From Bacteroidia bacterium (GTDB taxonomy: Bacteria; Bacteroidota; Bacteroidia; Palsa-965), in assembly GCA_025454955.1 (NCBI GenBank), contig JALONL010000032.1, positions 1 through 51,863 on the forward strand: a stretch of 51,863 nucleotides of DNA, read 5' to 3'. Within the stretch, counting starts at the first letter, position 1, and each line of letters begins with the position of its first letter. Under the pieces are notes generated by a model that made no database searches, had not been told where the DNA came from, and worked only from the letters and a program-made list of their open reading frames with translations. The translations under genes were made by a program, and so were the position numbers. Below, piece by piece: positions 41,809 through 51,229 of the stretch.

Positions 41809-42605
41809 TGGCTAAGGCGCATGAACTTACGTAAAATATCGCCAGCCAGCTTCCAGAGCTGCCGGTTTTTGTAGCGATGCACAAAGGCTACCGAACGATA
41901 GCCGAGTTGTGCGGGGAAAATATCGCCCCGGTTGATATTAAAATGTGCGGGTTTAATCCTGAACTGCGTGGCATCGGCCAGCACGGTATAACTGTTTTTG
42001 TGCATGGCCAGCGAAAAAATGGCCTGATCGTGGCGGTGATCGATAAAGTCGGGCAGGTTTTCAATGCCCGGTGCGTTGGGGGCATCGGTAATGAGTTCGC
42101 GCAGGGTGGCGTAGTGCATTACTTCTTCGAGAAAAGCCAGCGTGCGGGCATTTCGTTCGAAAATCATGAAGTTGGCGTGTATCTGCGGGGCATCGTAATA
42201 GCGTGGCTCGTCGCAGTGCATGGCCAGCAGCAAATCGCGTTTGGTGTATTCGCTTACTTTTTTGGCGTTGTAAAACAGGCCAAGTCCGCCGTTTTCGCGC
42301 ACATGTTTTATTACTTCGCCGGGCTTTTTCCAGAGCAGCACGGCCGAGTCGGCATAGATAAGAATATCGCCTTCGGCAAGCTGTTTGAGGGTTTCGAGTA
42401 TGTAATACGGCTTCCAGAGCCAGTAACCACCGCCACGGGGCTGATCGAGTATGTGGCGGTATTGCGCATAAAATGCCGTTTGCTCCAAATCCTTCCGCGT
42501 TTTGCTGAGGCAGCGATTCACTCCGCAAAGCCGCGCCGAAAGGCAAAGCAGCCGCTGGCTGAGCCTGAAACTGGGTGTGGAATAGGAGAGAAGTACGGTG
42601 GCCAT
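41805..42605 (-). CDS. Putative glycosyltransferase, first gene of the glycan operon
   Basis: 266 residues from the Met at 42605 (a Met four codons upstream is also possible). The centre reads GGGYWLWKPYYILETLKQL followed by EGDILIYADSAVLLW; a conserved Trp/Lys-Pro element before an acidic Y-A-D-S resembles the DXD region of GT-A enzymes that take whole-hand aromatic donors. Near the C-terminus HRHDQAIFSLAMHKN is a typical acceptor-side segment of such proteins. No common family name is certain; glycosyltransferase is inferred from motif pattern and from its place at the head of a glycan operon. Confidence 0.65.
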   Translation of the reverse strand: MATVLLSYSTPSFRLSQRLLCLSARLCGVNRCLSKTRKDLEQTAFYAQYRHILDQPRGGGYWLWKPYYILETLKQLAEGDILIYADSAVLLWKKPGEVIKHVRENGGLGLFYNAKKVSEYTKRDLLLAMHCDEPRYYDAPQIHANFMIFERNARTLAFLEEVMHYATLRELITDAPNAPGIENLPDFIDHRHDQAIFSLAMHKNSYTVLADATQFRIKPAHFNINRGDIFPAQLGYRSVAFVHRYKNRQLWKLAGDILRKFMRLSQ

Positions 42606-43053
42606 TTGCTTGTGCAAATATCATGAAATACTTGAAGCAAAAAACGCATCTTCTGTTTATTAAAACAATTATAATAAATAAACAGATTTACCCGATTTTG
42701 TTTAAATCTGTCAATTTTCAGAAAACCGGAGGCAGGGAGATTTTTTTAGGTTTTGAGCCGCTGAAATGATGGTTTTTTGTTAAAAGTTAAATATCAATCA
42801 ATTAATTACTACACCATCAACAAATTTATTGTCTGTAAATTTTGGCCATTTTTAAAAACGTTAAAATGCAGTAAATCAGAAAATTATCAAGTTATCAACA
42901 GGGCAATCCTATAAAAATTCCGGCGAAAATTTCTCTTGACAACGGGTTTTTGAGGCACGAACTTGTAAGGGAAGAGTAAAAGATTTTGCGCCCCGGTGCG
43001 CAAAAAAGTAATTGATAACAAGTAATAACCCTGTTTCAAAAATTTTCTGCAAG
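42606..43053. other. AT-rich divergent intergenic region with a hairpin
   Basis: 448 bases between the minus-strand glycan operon and the AAA+ ATPase gene. Strongly AT-rich from 42640 to 42900. An 8-bp hairpin ttttgcgc-cccggt-gcgcaaaa lies at 42984-43005, 48 bases before the ATPase start. No exact TAnnTTTG box and no open frame with coding character were found. Two TTATCAA-type words (42892 region and, inverted, at 43012) are present but have no clear meaning. Confidence 0.55.
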
Positions 43054-44487
43054 ATGTATGTACATGAGCATCCCTCCAATTCGCCGTTTTTGTATGAGGC
43101 CGAAGGACGTTTAACCCGGGAAGGTGTGGCTTACAATGCCGCCGTAATTGATGCCGAGCTTCAATGGCTTCGTGAAATTATCCGGCTTCGTTTTCCCGAA
43201 ATCAATGGTTATACAGGTTTTAACGGCGACCATATTGATTTGCCCGAGCCGCCCCTGGTGACCGATGCGCGCGGGCCTTACAGTGCGCTCATTCAGTTTT
43301 ACGGACTGAGTGCGGCCGAACGTTTCCTGCTCATTTTCACACTCGCACCGAGGCTCGATCAGCGGGTGCAGATTCCGCTTTACATGGCGGCCGTGTCGGG
43401 CATACGCGAAGTGATTCAGGGGGCAGCCGGATTTGTGAAGCACGACATCGACCGCTTCATTGGCACGTTTGGCTCGGTTATTCATTTGCTGGCCGGTCAT
43501 CAGAGCGCGAAGAAACTCAGTCTCGAACGCCTGCTGCTGCACGATTCTCAGTTGCTCATCCAGCAAATCATCGAGCCGCAGGAATACAGCGAAAAAAGTC
43601 CGGCACTCATTCCCTCCGAACGCCTTCCGCGCCTGGCCGAAGAGTACGCCGCATTCCTGCTGCACGGACAGCCGCCACGTCCCGATTTTGGCGAGAATTT
43701 CCCCGCCAAACTCGTAAGCACCAATCTCGACTGGCATCACCTCGTGGTGCAGAAAGCCACGCGCGACGAAGTAAACTGGGCCATGCAGTGGGTAAGTCAC
43801 GGCAGGCAGTTTACACAACGTGCCGGCAACAAAGTGAACAAGAGTTTTCCCATTCTCTTCTCGGGCCCTCCCGGCACGGGCAAATCGCTCACGGCAAAAC
43901 TCATAGGCAAGCAGTTTGGCAAACTCGTGTTCCGCATCGACCTCTCCATGATGGTGAGCAAATACATCGGCGAAACCGAAAAGAACCTCGCCCGTCTTTT
44001 CGACCGCGCACAGGGCAAAGACTGGATTCTGTTCTTCGACGAGGCCGATTCGCTCTTCAGCAAACGCACCCAGGTAAACGACTCGCACGATAAATGGGCC
44101 AACCTCGAAACCAGTTACCTCCTGCAACGCATCGAAGAATACGACGGTCTCTGCATCCTCGCCACCAACCTGCGCGACAATATTGATGCCGCCATGTTGC
44201 GCCGTTTCCAGTACACCATTCACTTCCCGCGCCCCACGCAGGAACTCCGCGAACAACTCTGGAAAACCCTGCTGCCCGACGGCTATGAGTTCGACGTACT
44301 CGACTTCCGCAAACTCTGCGTGCAGGACTTAACCGGTGCCAACATTGCCAACGTCCTCAACCACGCCTGCCTCGCCGCCGAAGCCGACGGACGAACGGTG
44401 TTGAAGAACTCCGAAATTGTACAGTTTATGGCGCTGGAGTTAATGAAGGAAAACCGCACACTGAAATCGACCGATCATATTAAGTAA
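43054..44487 (+). CDS. AAA+ ATPase of contractile-injection-system type (Afp15-like)
   Basis: 477 residues from the ATG at 43054; the open frame continues to a TTG at 43012, but the ATG gives a normal start. An N-terminal helical domain of about 240 residues (FLYEAEGRLTREGVAYNAAV, LLIFTLAPRLDQRVQIPLYM) precedes one AAA+ module: Walker A GPPGTGKS (271-278), the pore region MMVSKYIGETEKNLARLF, Walker B ILFFDEAD (325-332), sensor ILATN and arginine pair R383-R384. The run KYIGETEKN...SHDKWANLE with the preceding FDEADSLFSKRTQV is characteristic of the ATPases carried in extracellular contractile injection (Afp/PVC-like) clusters. It is followed after 26 bases by a giant modular protein gene. Confidence 0.88.
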   Translation: MYVHEHPSNSPFLYEAEGRLTREGVAYNAAVIDAELQWLREIIRLRFPEINGYTGFNGDHIDLPEPPLVTDARGPYSALIQFYGLSAAERFLLIFTLAPRLDQRVQIPLYMAAVSGIREVIQGAAGFVKHDIDRFIGTFGSVIHLLAGHQSAKKLSLERLLLHDSQLLIQQIIEPQEYSEKSPALIPSERLPRLAEEYAAFLLHGQPPRPDFGENFPAKLVSTNLDWHHLVVQKATRDEVNWAMQWVSHGRQFTQRAGNKVNKSFPILFSGPPGTGKSLTAKLIGKQFGKLVFRIDLSMMVSKYIGETEKNLARLFDRAQGKDWILFFDEADSLFSKRTQVNDSHDKWANLETSYLLQRIEEYDGLCILATNLRDNIDAAMLRRFQYTIHFPRPTQELREQLWKTLLPDGYEFDVLDFRKLCVQDLTGANIANVLNHACLAAEADGRTVLKNSEIVQFMALELMKENRTLKSTDHIK

Positions 44488-44513
44488 TTGCATTTACCCC
44501 AAAGCATAACTCC

Positions 44514-47500
44514 ATGCGCCGCTACCAGTTTGCCCACGACGAAGACGATTTAAACAACCCCGGCCTGCGCCGCCGTTCCGGCGACGAAGATGAACACCGC
44601 AAGTTTGACGAAACCATGCGGGGTTTTATTAATGTAATCACCTGGCCCATGGTGAGGAATTTTATGAAGAACGGGTATCGTATTGAGTATTCGTTGTATC
44701 GTAAAATTATGAGGTGGGGTACGGAGGAGCATAAGCTGGAGGTGGAGAATTATGTGAAGACGCAGCCGGGGGGCGGGTATGGGGTGAGTGGGGCGAAAAT
44801 TTTTGCTACTGTTGAGTCTGCCATCGAGTTTACGAAAGATGGGAAAGAGAAAAATGTGACTGATCCGCCTAAGGGGGGAAGTACTGTTGTACAGCCGCCG
44901 TTAAATACTGATTATGTGGAGTATGGGCCGGTACCTTTATTGGGTGTCAACGAAAATAAACAGGAAGAATACAAGCCTGTAGAAGTTGAATACTCATACA
45001 CAGTATTTGAAGAGGATACGCTGGAAGAAGAACGGAAGAAGATAATCATCAAAGAACCACTCAATGAAAGTCAGAAAGAATTATTTCAATGGGATTTGGC
45101 GGAGTCGATAATGCGTGAGGTGAATCAGCCGGGCACCAAAAACTACAGTGAAAAAGAGTTTCAGATTTTTGTGCGACGTTCACTCAAAGAAGGATGGATG
45201 CCCGGAAAAACACCTGTGCCCAATGCCCGCAAACCGCGTATTGTGGGTATGCGGGGCGATATTCCGAAAATTGAAGCACTTAACTACGATGAAGCATTTT
45301 TATTTGCCCGCACCGCAACGCCACCGTATCAGAAATTTGATGCGATGTACATTATTCAGGGCTGGGAAATATTGAAAAATTCAGGTATTGAACTTTCTTC
45401 GCGTGAAGGCGGATTAAACAGAAGAAACTACGAACTCAGGGCAGAACGCGGGGAGATAATGCCTTATGAATTATTCTATAATATTACAAACGATGAAACT
45501 AATTTCAAAAAACTAAAAATTTATCCCAACCATAAATCAAAACTTCAGAGTGATGAGTTTGTGGCGTTGGTGAGAGGAACACAATCTGCACTCGGATTCC
45601 CTGCCGACGGTATTCTTACAGATGAATTACTATCTGCTGCAAGGGAAAAAGAAAGTGTATATATTGCCAAACGCGAAATAAGAAGTAAGAAAGATACGCT
45701 TCCTGTATTTATTGCAAAACTCTACTACATTTCGGGCGATCTTACGCTCTACAAAAAAGCCATACAGGAAGCATCTTTATCGAAAGAAATCCGGACTAAT
45801 CAACATTTAAAAGCACTAGCCAGCTCGGCTGGTGAAATTTTATTTTTCAATAATAATTCAATAAAAACACCTGTTTATCCCGGAGATGATTTTTACAGAG
45901 CGGTTGACAACTGGGAAGATCAGTTTAAAGGCGATGAAAGGGCGATGGATTTGCATAGGATAAGAACCCTTGCCCAGCTCGAATATCAGAAAACCCAATT
46001 CAAACGCCAGCAACTGGAAACCGAAATAAACAAATTAGAATCTGAACTGGGTAATCCTTACCGGAAAAAAAGTGAAATTCAAGGTATTAATGGTACTGTT
46101 GATATAAATGACTGGAGCCTGAAGTCTCAAATTGATGGTAAAAAAGAGGAACTGAAAAAATTGCAGTATCAAAATCTTGCTTATCAGTTCAACGACAGAG
46201 AAACATTTTCAAAGAGTCAGGGCTTTCATTCCAACCATAGTAACATTAACGGAAAGCAATGGACAGATCAAGACTTTCCGCTCGATAATCCGTTTGCAAT
46301 AAACGATCAGCAATATTATTCAGGCACTTCTTCTGTACTTCTTTCGCCTGCCTACTCACCCGGATATGCGTTAAATGCATCGTTTGAGTTTCAAAACGGG
46401 ATATACAATAATGAAAAGTTAAACAAGCAAATGCTGGGTGAACTCGGACAAACCAGTTCGGGTATGGTTAAAACCCGCGAAGATGCTTTGTTTAACCAGC
46501 GTACCGAAACGGCATTGCACTTAGGTACCAACGATTCGGTGGCAAAGTCATGGGCAGCCATACATGAGACTTTTGAGCCAATGAAAGCGGCCGGTAATGT
46601 CTGGTTCATTGGAATACAAATTAATTCATCAATTGACTCCCTCAATGTGGCCGAATCAACCGCAGTAACCACCAATAAGTTATTTCAAAGAACAGATAAC
46701 TACTATATCTATGCACGAATTCTGCGAGAGTTGGCATACCGGGTAAATACCTCAGGGACCAAGAGCCCCATGCAGCAGAAAATGATTCATAGGCTGTATA
46801 ATTTTTATTCGCTATTTAAAGACCGGGATGCGGCTTACTCTTTGCCCGCTATTTTGCCAGGCAGATCGGAGTTTTTTGGTGTTTCCCGATTAGTACTGTA
46901 CGCCGATATGCTGTTTGATTATTACAGCAACGGCAAACTCGGTCATACACATATTGCCGAGCGCATGAGTGAACTTTCGCTGAGCCTCGATTCCATTAGT
47001 CAGACTCAAAGCCAATTTGGAACGGTCAATCTGCTTCCCAACCGTTATTTGTTGCAACAAGATCAAAATGAGGTACAGCAGCAATACTCCATAAGAAAAG
47101 AGCGCCGTTCAATGATTAAAGATGGCGTGAGTATGCCTATCTTTTGGAAAAAGGTCAACAACAATTATACACTTATCGTAGATCAGGGCGGAGGTGATAC
47201 CAAAGTAGTTGAATTTACACTTGATAAATACTTCTCCAATAAAGATGAACAGGATTCTTACGCCATTCACCGGCTCATCAGTAAACTGGAACAGTGGAAT
47301 GGATTACCCAAGGGCGAACTTACTTATGCCACGCCCGATAAACAGATTGGGTTTAAAAAATTTGAAGAGCATATAAGCTGGAGCGATGTGCTGGGCTGGC
47401 TTTCTATTGCCGTATTTGTAGTGGGTGCCGTATTCACCGGAGGTGCCACGCTGGGGCTTATCGGTCTTACTGCTGCTGCCCTTTCGGTAGCTTCGGTAGG

Positions 47501-50072
47501 TGTGGGGCTTTACGAAAAATCGCAAACCGGCGAACTTTCCGGTTCAGACTGGGCATTGGCCGGGCTAAGTGTGCTTTCGAGTGTTTTGCCGGCCGGACAA
47601 CTGGCCGGAAAGCTCGGATCCATTAAGGGAGCAGTAGGAAAAATAATGTCAAAGAATAAATTATTTGCCGGTGTAAGTGCGGTATCCAGCGGCTCTGATA
47701 CAGTGATAAACGGTTACATCATGGCATCTGATTTTGCCGCGTCGTTTGATGCACTCGAAGGAATTAAAGACGAGAAAGAGCGGGATAAAGCCAGGCAAAA
47801 ACTTTTGTTGATGGCTTTAATAAACGGCACACTTACCTATCATTCTTTCAAAGGCGATGTAAAAGACCTTTACGATCTTAAAGCGGGCGGACACATTATT
47901 CCCGACGACCTGCTGAATATGAAGAAGGTAAAGGTTGGTGAAACACTGCCCTCGCGTATAGGCGGTACTTCTTCGCTGCCCTCGCATACCAAAGTATCAT
48001 CCAAAACCGGCGACCATCTTTCCACCTCCACACACACCAAAGTAAAGGATAGTTACGGCGATACGAACACATTTTCGTCCGGAGCAAAGTATGATCCTGC
48101 CAAGGGCCATCCCAACTGGAAAACAACCAAACAGGAAAACGTTAAACTCTTTACCGAAGCCGACGCACAGGGCAACATACATTACAAACGTTCCGACTCA
48201 TCGGGCACCAAAGAGCTCACCAAAGAAGAGTTCGACAATCAATACAAAATTGCCCAAAACGAAAAACACCGCGCCGACAGCATTGCCCTTGCCGAAATAG
48301 AAGGCCAGATATTAGACAGGAACGGAAACATAGATACAGAAAAACTAAAAGCCTTCTTCAAACAACTCGAAGACGAGGGCGTAAAAATAATCACCGGCAA
48401 AAATGCCGAAGCATTATTAGACAAGCACAACGCCAACGCCCTCTACATTCCCGGCGATAAACCCGGCCAGCCCGGCATGATCGTACTCCGAGAGGGTGCC
48501 GACCGCCAGCACATTATCGAAGAAATTTTCCACCTCCGCCAGCATCAGGCCGAAGGCTACCGCACACTGAGCGCGGGCGAAATTATTGATATGGAGATTG
48601 AAGCGCACGAGTATATGCTGGAGTACGGGCGTGCGCACGGATGGACAGAGGCGGAGATTTTGCAGTTGGAGCGGAATAAGGGGTTGTGGGAAGGGGATAA
48701 GAAGCGGTTCCATGATCCGGCCGAAGTGGATTTCAGGAAGAAGTTTATCAGTGAACAAAAAGTGTTTAAGAATAAAGACGATCTTATACCTGATGAGAAT
48801 GTCTATCCCATTTCATTAGAATCCGGCAGAGAAAAAATATCCATTATAACGAATGATGGAGACTATTATGTGGTACGTCGCAACTCATCTGGTGATTGGG
48901 AAATAGAGCAACGCCCGGAGGGGAAGGGCACGGTAAACGATGAATCAGTAATTGAGGCAGCAAAAAAATATGAATCTAAAAACATATCTGCACCGAAAGA
49001 GAAAATACCAGAAGGTGCAGATATTGATGTGTTGAATCCGGTTGATGGAAGTACATTAAAAGAATCATCACTTTCACCTGCCGAAAACATACTAAGCCGA
49101 AAACTGGATTTTCTGAAAAAACAGCCAGTCGATTTCTTTGGTGAACTGAGTTATGACGAGGTTGTGTTACAGTTGAACAAGTTGGATGAAGGGGCTTTGA
49201 ATGCCTTGTCGAATATGCCAGGCTTGAGTGGTGAAAATATTTTAGGAATAGCAAAGTATATTAAAGATAAAGATGCAGCGGTAACAATGTCGTTGTTTCT
49301 GAACGCAAAAAATTATTCGAATGATGGTATTAAAAATCTAATTTCTGATATTGAATGGTACCAAAGTTTGGTAAGAGAAAGAAATCCCAATTTATATAAT
49401 CCTGATCGTCCGTTACAGAATCCGAGCAACTTTGACATTGAGAAGAAAGAAAAAAACGGTTTTGTGGATGGCGTGAAACGGGAGGGAAATAAGAGTACAA
49501 TTAGTTACGATATTACTCAAAAAAATAGAACAGGTAACTTTACCCGAAGTTTTGAAAGCGGTAAACTATCAATTGAAGGATCTAGTCTTGACATGACAGG
49601 AAAGGGGGAAGTACCGAATAAAGTTTATGAATCACCACAACTTTCATCGGATTCTAATTTCACTCCTACTGTTGTTTGGGTTACACTCATGCAAATGCAG
49701 CAATTGGGTATTAATCCGGGTTCACTTAGTACAATAAGTTTGTCGAATATTATGAATATTGAGTCTGTTTTTCAATATTCGTGGTTGAAAAAAAAGAATG
49801 TGGCTAATGCAAACGAACTCATGCAGACATCGAGACAATATATTTATGCAGAAACCATTGCCATTCAATCTGGCCATACAGTAAATAATGTTTCTATATC
49901 AGAAAATGGCATACAACCACGTTCAATAGATGAGTTTATTAACGCATATAAAAAAAATTATCCGGGAATAACTATAATTAATGATATTGAACAATTAAGT
50001 AAGAAATATGGAGTGACTGATTTATACTGGGGATTTGATATTAATCTATCTTTATCTCCGAAAACAAACTAA
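44514..50072 (+). CDS. Giant modular protein, putative effector or polymorphic toxin
   Basis: 1,852 residues and no signal peptide. Visible parts: a charged N-terminus (1-80); a peptidoglycan-binding-like segment (about 346-378, VRGTQSALGFPADGILTDEL); coiled-coil helices (about 475-515 and 540-560); a hydrophobic region of two or three helices (956-1000) with a further hydrophobic helix (1012-1035), as in many polymorphic toxins; a segment with E-E-x-x-H (E1336, E1337, H1340) followed by E1361/E1363/E1366, resembling zincin-like toxin or processing domains but with Glu where the first His of HExxH would be; and an unrecognised, AT-rich C-terminal 400 residues. The gene follows an injection-system-type ATPase and precedes two unknown genes. 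Codon use changes sharply along its length. Delivery by an injection system is inferred, not shown. Confidence 0.75.
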   Translation: MRRYQFAHDEDDLNNPGLRRRSGDEDEHRKFDETMRGFINVITWPMVRNFMKNGYRIEYSLYRKIMRWGTEEHKLEVENYVKTQPGGGYGVSGAKIFATVESAIEFTKDGKEKNVTDPPKGGSTVVQPPLNTDYVEYGPVPLLGVNENKQEEYKPVEVEYSYTVFEEDTLEEERKKIIIKEPLNESQKELFQWDLAESIMREVNQPGTKNYSEKEFQIFVRRSLKEGWMPGKTPVPNARKPRIVGMRGDIPKIEALNYDEAFLFARTATPPYQKFDAMYIIQGWEILKNSGIELSSREGGLNRRNYELRAERGEIMPYELFYNITNDETNFKKLKIYPNHKSKLQSDEFVALVRGTQSALGFPADGILTDELLSAAREKESVYIAKREIRSKKDTLPVFIAKLYYISGDLTLYKKAIQEASLSKEIRTNQHLKALASSAGEILFFNNNSIKTPVYPGDDFYRAVDNWEDQFKGDERAMDLHRIRTLAQLEYQKTQFKRQQLETEINKLESELGNPYRKKSEIQGINGTVDINDWSLKSQIDGKKEELKKLQYQNLAYQFNDRETFSKSQGFHSNHSNINGKQWTDQDFPLDNPFAINDQQYYSGTSSVLLSPAYSPGYALNASFEFQNGIYNNEKLNKQMLGELGQTSSGMVKTREDALFNQRTETALHLGTNDSVAKSWAAIHETFEPMKAAGNVWFIGIQINSSIDSLNVAESTAVTTNKLFQRTDNYYIYARILRELAYRVNTSGTKSPMQQKMIHRLYNFYSLFKDRDAAYSLPAILPGRSEFFGVSRLVLYADMLFDYYSNGKLGHTHIAERMSELSLSLDSISQTQSQFGTVNLLPNRYLLQQDQNEVQQQYSIRKERRSMIKDGVSMPIFWKKVNNNYTLIVDQGGGDTKVVEFTLDKYFSNKDEQDSYAIHRLISKLEQWNGLPKGELTYATPDKQIGFKKFEEHISWSDVLGWLSIAVFVVGAVFTGGATLGLIGLTAAALSVASVGVGLYEKSQTGELSGSDWALAGLSVLSSVLPAGQLAGKLGSIKGAVGKIMSKNKLFAGVSAVSSGSDTVINGYIMASDFAASFDALEGIKDEKERDKARQKLLLMALINGTLTYHSFKGDVKDLYDLKAGGHIIPDDLLNMKKVKVGETLPSRIGGTSSLPSHTKVSSKTGDHLSTSTHTKVKDSYGDTNTFSSGAKYDPAKGHPNWKTTKQENVKLFTEADAQGNIHYKRSDSSGTKELTKEEFDNQYKIAQNEKHRADSIALAEIEGQILDRNGNIDTEKLKAFFKQLEDEGVKIITGKNAEALLDKHNANALYIPGDKPGQPGMIVLREGADRQHIIEEIFHLRQHQAEGYRTLSAGEIIDMEIEAHEYMLEYGRAHGWTEAEILQLERNKGLWEGDKKRFHDPAEVDFRKKFISEQKVFKNKDDLIPDENVYPISLESGREKISIITNDGDYYVVRRNSSGDWEIEQRPEGKGTVNDESVIEAAKKYESKNISAPKEKIPEGADIDVLNPVDGSTLKESSLSPAENILSRKLDFLKKQPVDFFGELSYDEVVLQLNKLDEGALNALSNMPGLSGENILGIAKYIKDKDAAVTMSLFLNAKNYSNDGIKNLISDIEWYQSLVRERNPNLYNPDRPLQNPSNFDIEKKEKNGFVDGVKREGNKSTISYDITQKNRTGNFTRSFESGKLSIEGSSLDMTGKGEVPNKVYESPQLSSDSNFTPTVVWVTLMQMQQLGINPGSLSTISLSNIMNIESVFQYSWLKKKNVANANELMQTSRQYIYAETIAIQSGHTVNNVSISENGIQPRSIDEFINAYKKNYPGITIINDIEQLSKKYGVTDLYWGFDINLSLSPKTN

Positions 50073-50073
50073 C

Positions 50074-51108
50074 ATGAAAAAGAGCTTGGTACTAAATGTG
50101 ACTATGAACGATTGTATAATTGATTCAATCACAAATTATGAGAGTGAAATACTATTTTATGTGCACTTTTTCAAAGAGCTAGCAAATGAAATTAATGCAA
50201 CTATAGTATTCGGTAATACTCATTTAAAACTTAGTCATTCAGGAATCTTTTTATTTGATTCCAGATTAAAAACATATACAACCATTAACCCTCAAGATTT
50301 TAAGAGTATCGAACATAAAAGGAGTATCTATCTCGGTGCAAATAGTTTGCAGAAAGCTGTCATGCCTATTTATTCTCAGGGATTAGTGGTTGTTTCTAAT
50401 AGTGAAGCACATAAATTCGGCGGTGTACTTATTATCAATAAAGAAATAGCAAGACAATACACTCGCGAATGGTGGGACCAAGAGATTGTGGATGATAGCG
50501 AAATTAGTTTTGTTCAATTTGAGCGACCGCCAATTAATTCAGAGCCTTATACAATTCCGTTATACATTACTGTTGCCAAATACATAAACAAAGCCATAGA
50601 AATTAACTTGCGCGATATGAACAAGGATTTGTATTGCGATATTGACGAAAAGCAATTTCAGTTTTCATTTCCGGGGCTTAAAAACTCGCAGGCTTTGGCG
50701 CTTTTGTCAACCAAGCCGGTTGCTTTTGAATGGGTGCATAATCTCATTAAAAATGTGAGCGATTGTTTGTTGCAGTATCCTTATCAAATGGAGCTTTTTA
50801 TAGTGGGTTCGGCCACTGCTGCCATTAACTATTCGTCAATGAAAGACCGCGCTGAATTTGATGAATGGGTGCAAAAAGTTTTTGATAAATTTAAGGAATG
50901 GATAGGTACGGTTGCTTTTAATTTGTACGATTCGGTCAGCGGCCTGTTGGTTGCGGATGTAACTTTTACCATTGAGTTTGATTTTGCAGAAGGTAAAAAG
51001 CCGGAGCAATTGCCCACCTATCGGTGGCGCAGTTTTGGGCAGCCGTTGGAAACGATAGATGAAATGATGCAGAAACTGGCTTTGGTGGTGAGGGGGAAGG
51101 CCTCATAA
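50074..51108 (+). CDS. Unknown protein, possible immunity protein
   Basis: 344 residues from the ATG at 50074, one base after the stop of the giant protein; an in-frame TTG at 50035 lies inside that gene and is not needed. No signal peptide or membrane segment, so cytoplasmic. The first 200 residues are AT-rich in coding (many ATT, AAA, TTA codons); from about 50680 the composition is richer in G and the residues AFEWVHNLIKNVSDCLLQYP, FDEWVQKVFDKFKEWIGTVA suggest helices. No family recognised. Position right after a toxin-like gene is the only reason to consider immunity. Confidence 0.6.
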   Translation: MKKSLVLNVTMNDCIIDSITNYESEILFYVHFFKELANEINATIVFGNTHLKLSHSGIFLFDSRLKTYTTINPQDFKSIEHKRSIYLGANSLQKAVMPIYSQGLVVVSNSEAHKFGGVLIINKEIARQYTREWWDQEIVDDSEISFVQFERPPINSEPYTIPLYITVAKYINKAIEINLRDMNKDLYCDIDEKQFQFSFPGLKNSQALALLSTKPVAFEWVHNLIKNVSDCLLQYPYQMELFIVGSATAAINYSSMKDRAEFDEWVQKVFDKFKEWIGTVAFNLYDSVSGLLVADVTFTIEFDFAEGKKPEQLPTYRWRSFGQPLETIDEMMQKLALVVRGKAS

Positions 51109-51229
51109 TTTTAAGCTGCCATATACCTCTGACTACTAATAAATGGAAGTACTCAATTTCTGAGAAGTGTACTAATACATCCACACAAGCTTTCCTTGCT
51201 CTCGATGATTTTAAGTTATACAACCAACT

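Noticed and set aside
42984..43005. Hairpin before the ATPase gene as a riboswitch or attenuator
   Set aside because: A single 8-bp stem with no conserved aptamer-like sequence; no evidence beyond pairing.
42640..43020. AT-rich region with TTATCAACA words as a replication origin
   Set aside because: Only one or two imperfect DnaA-box-like words, and no dnaA, dnaN, gidA or parAB genes nearby.
43111..44256. Antisense open frame of 381 codons across the AAA+ ATPase gene
   Set aside because: The sense strand encodes intact Walker motifs; the antisense product has no recognisable feature.
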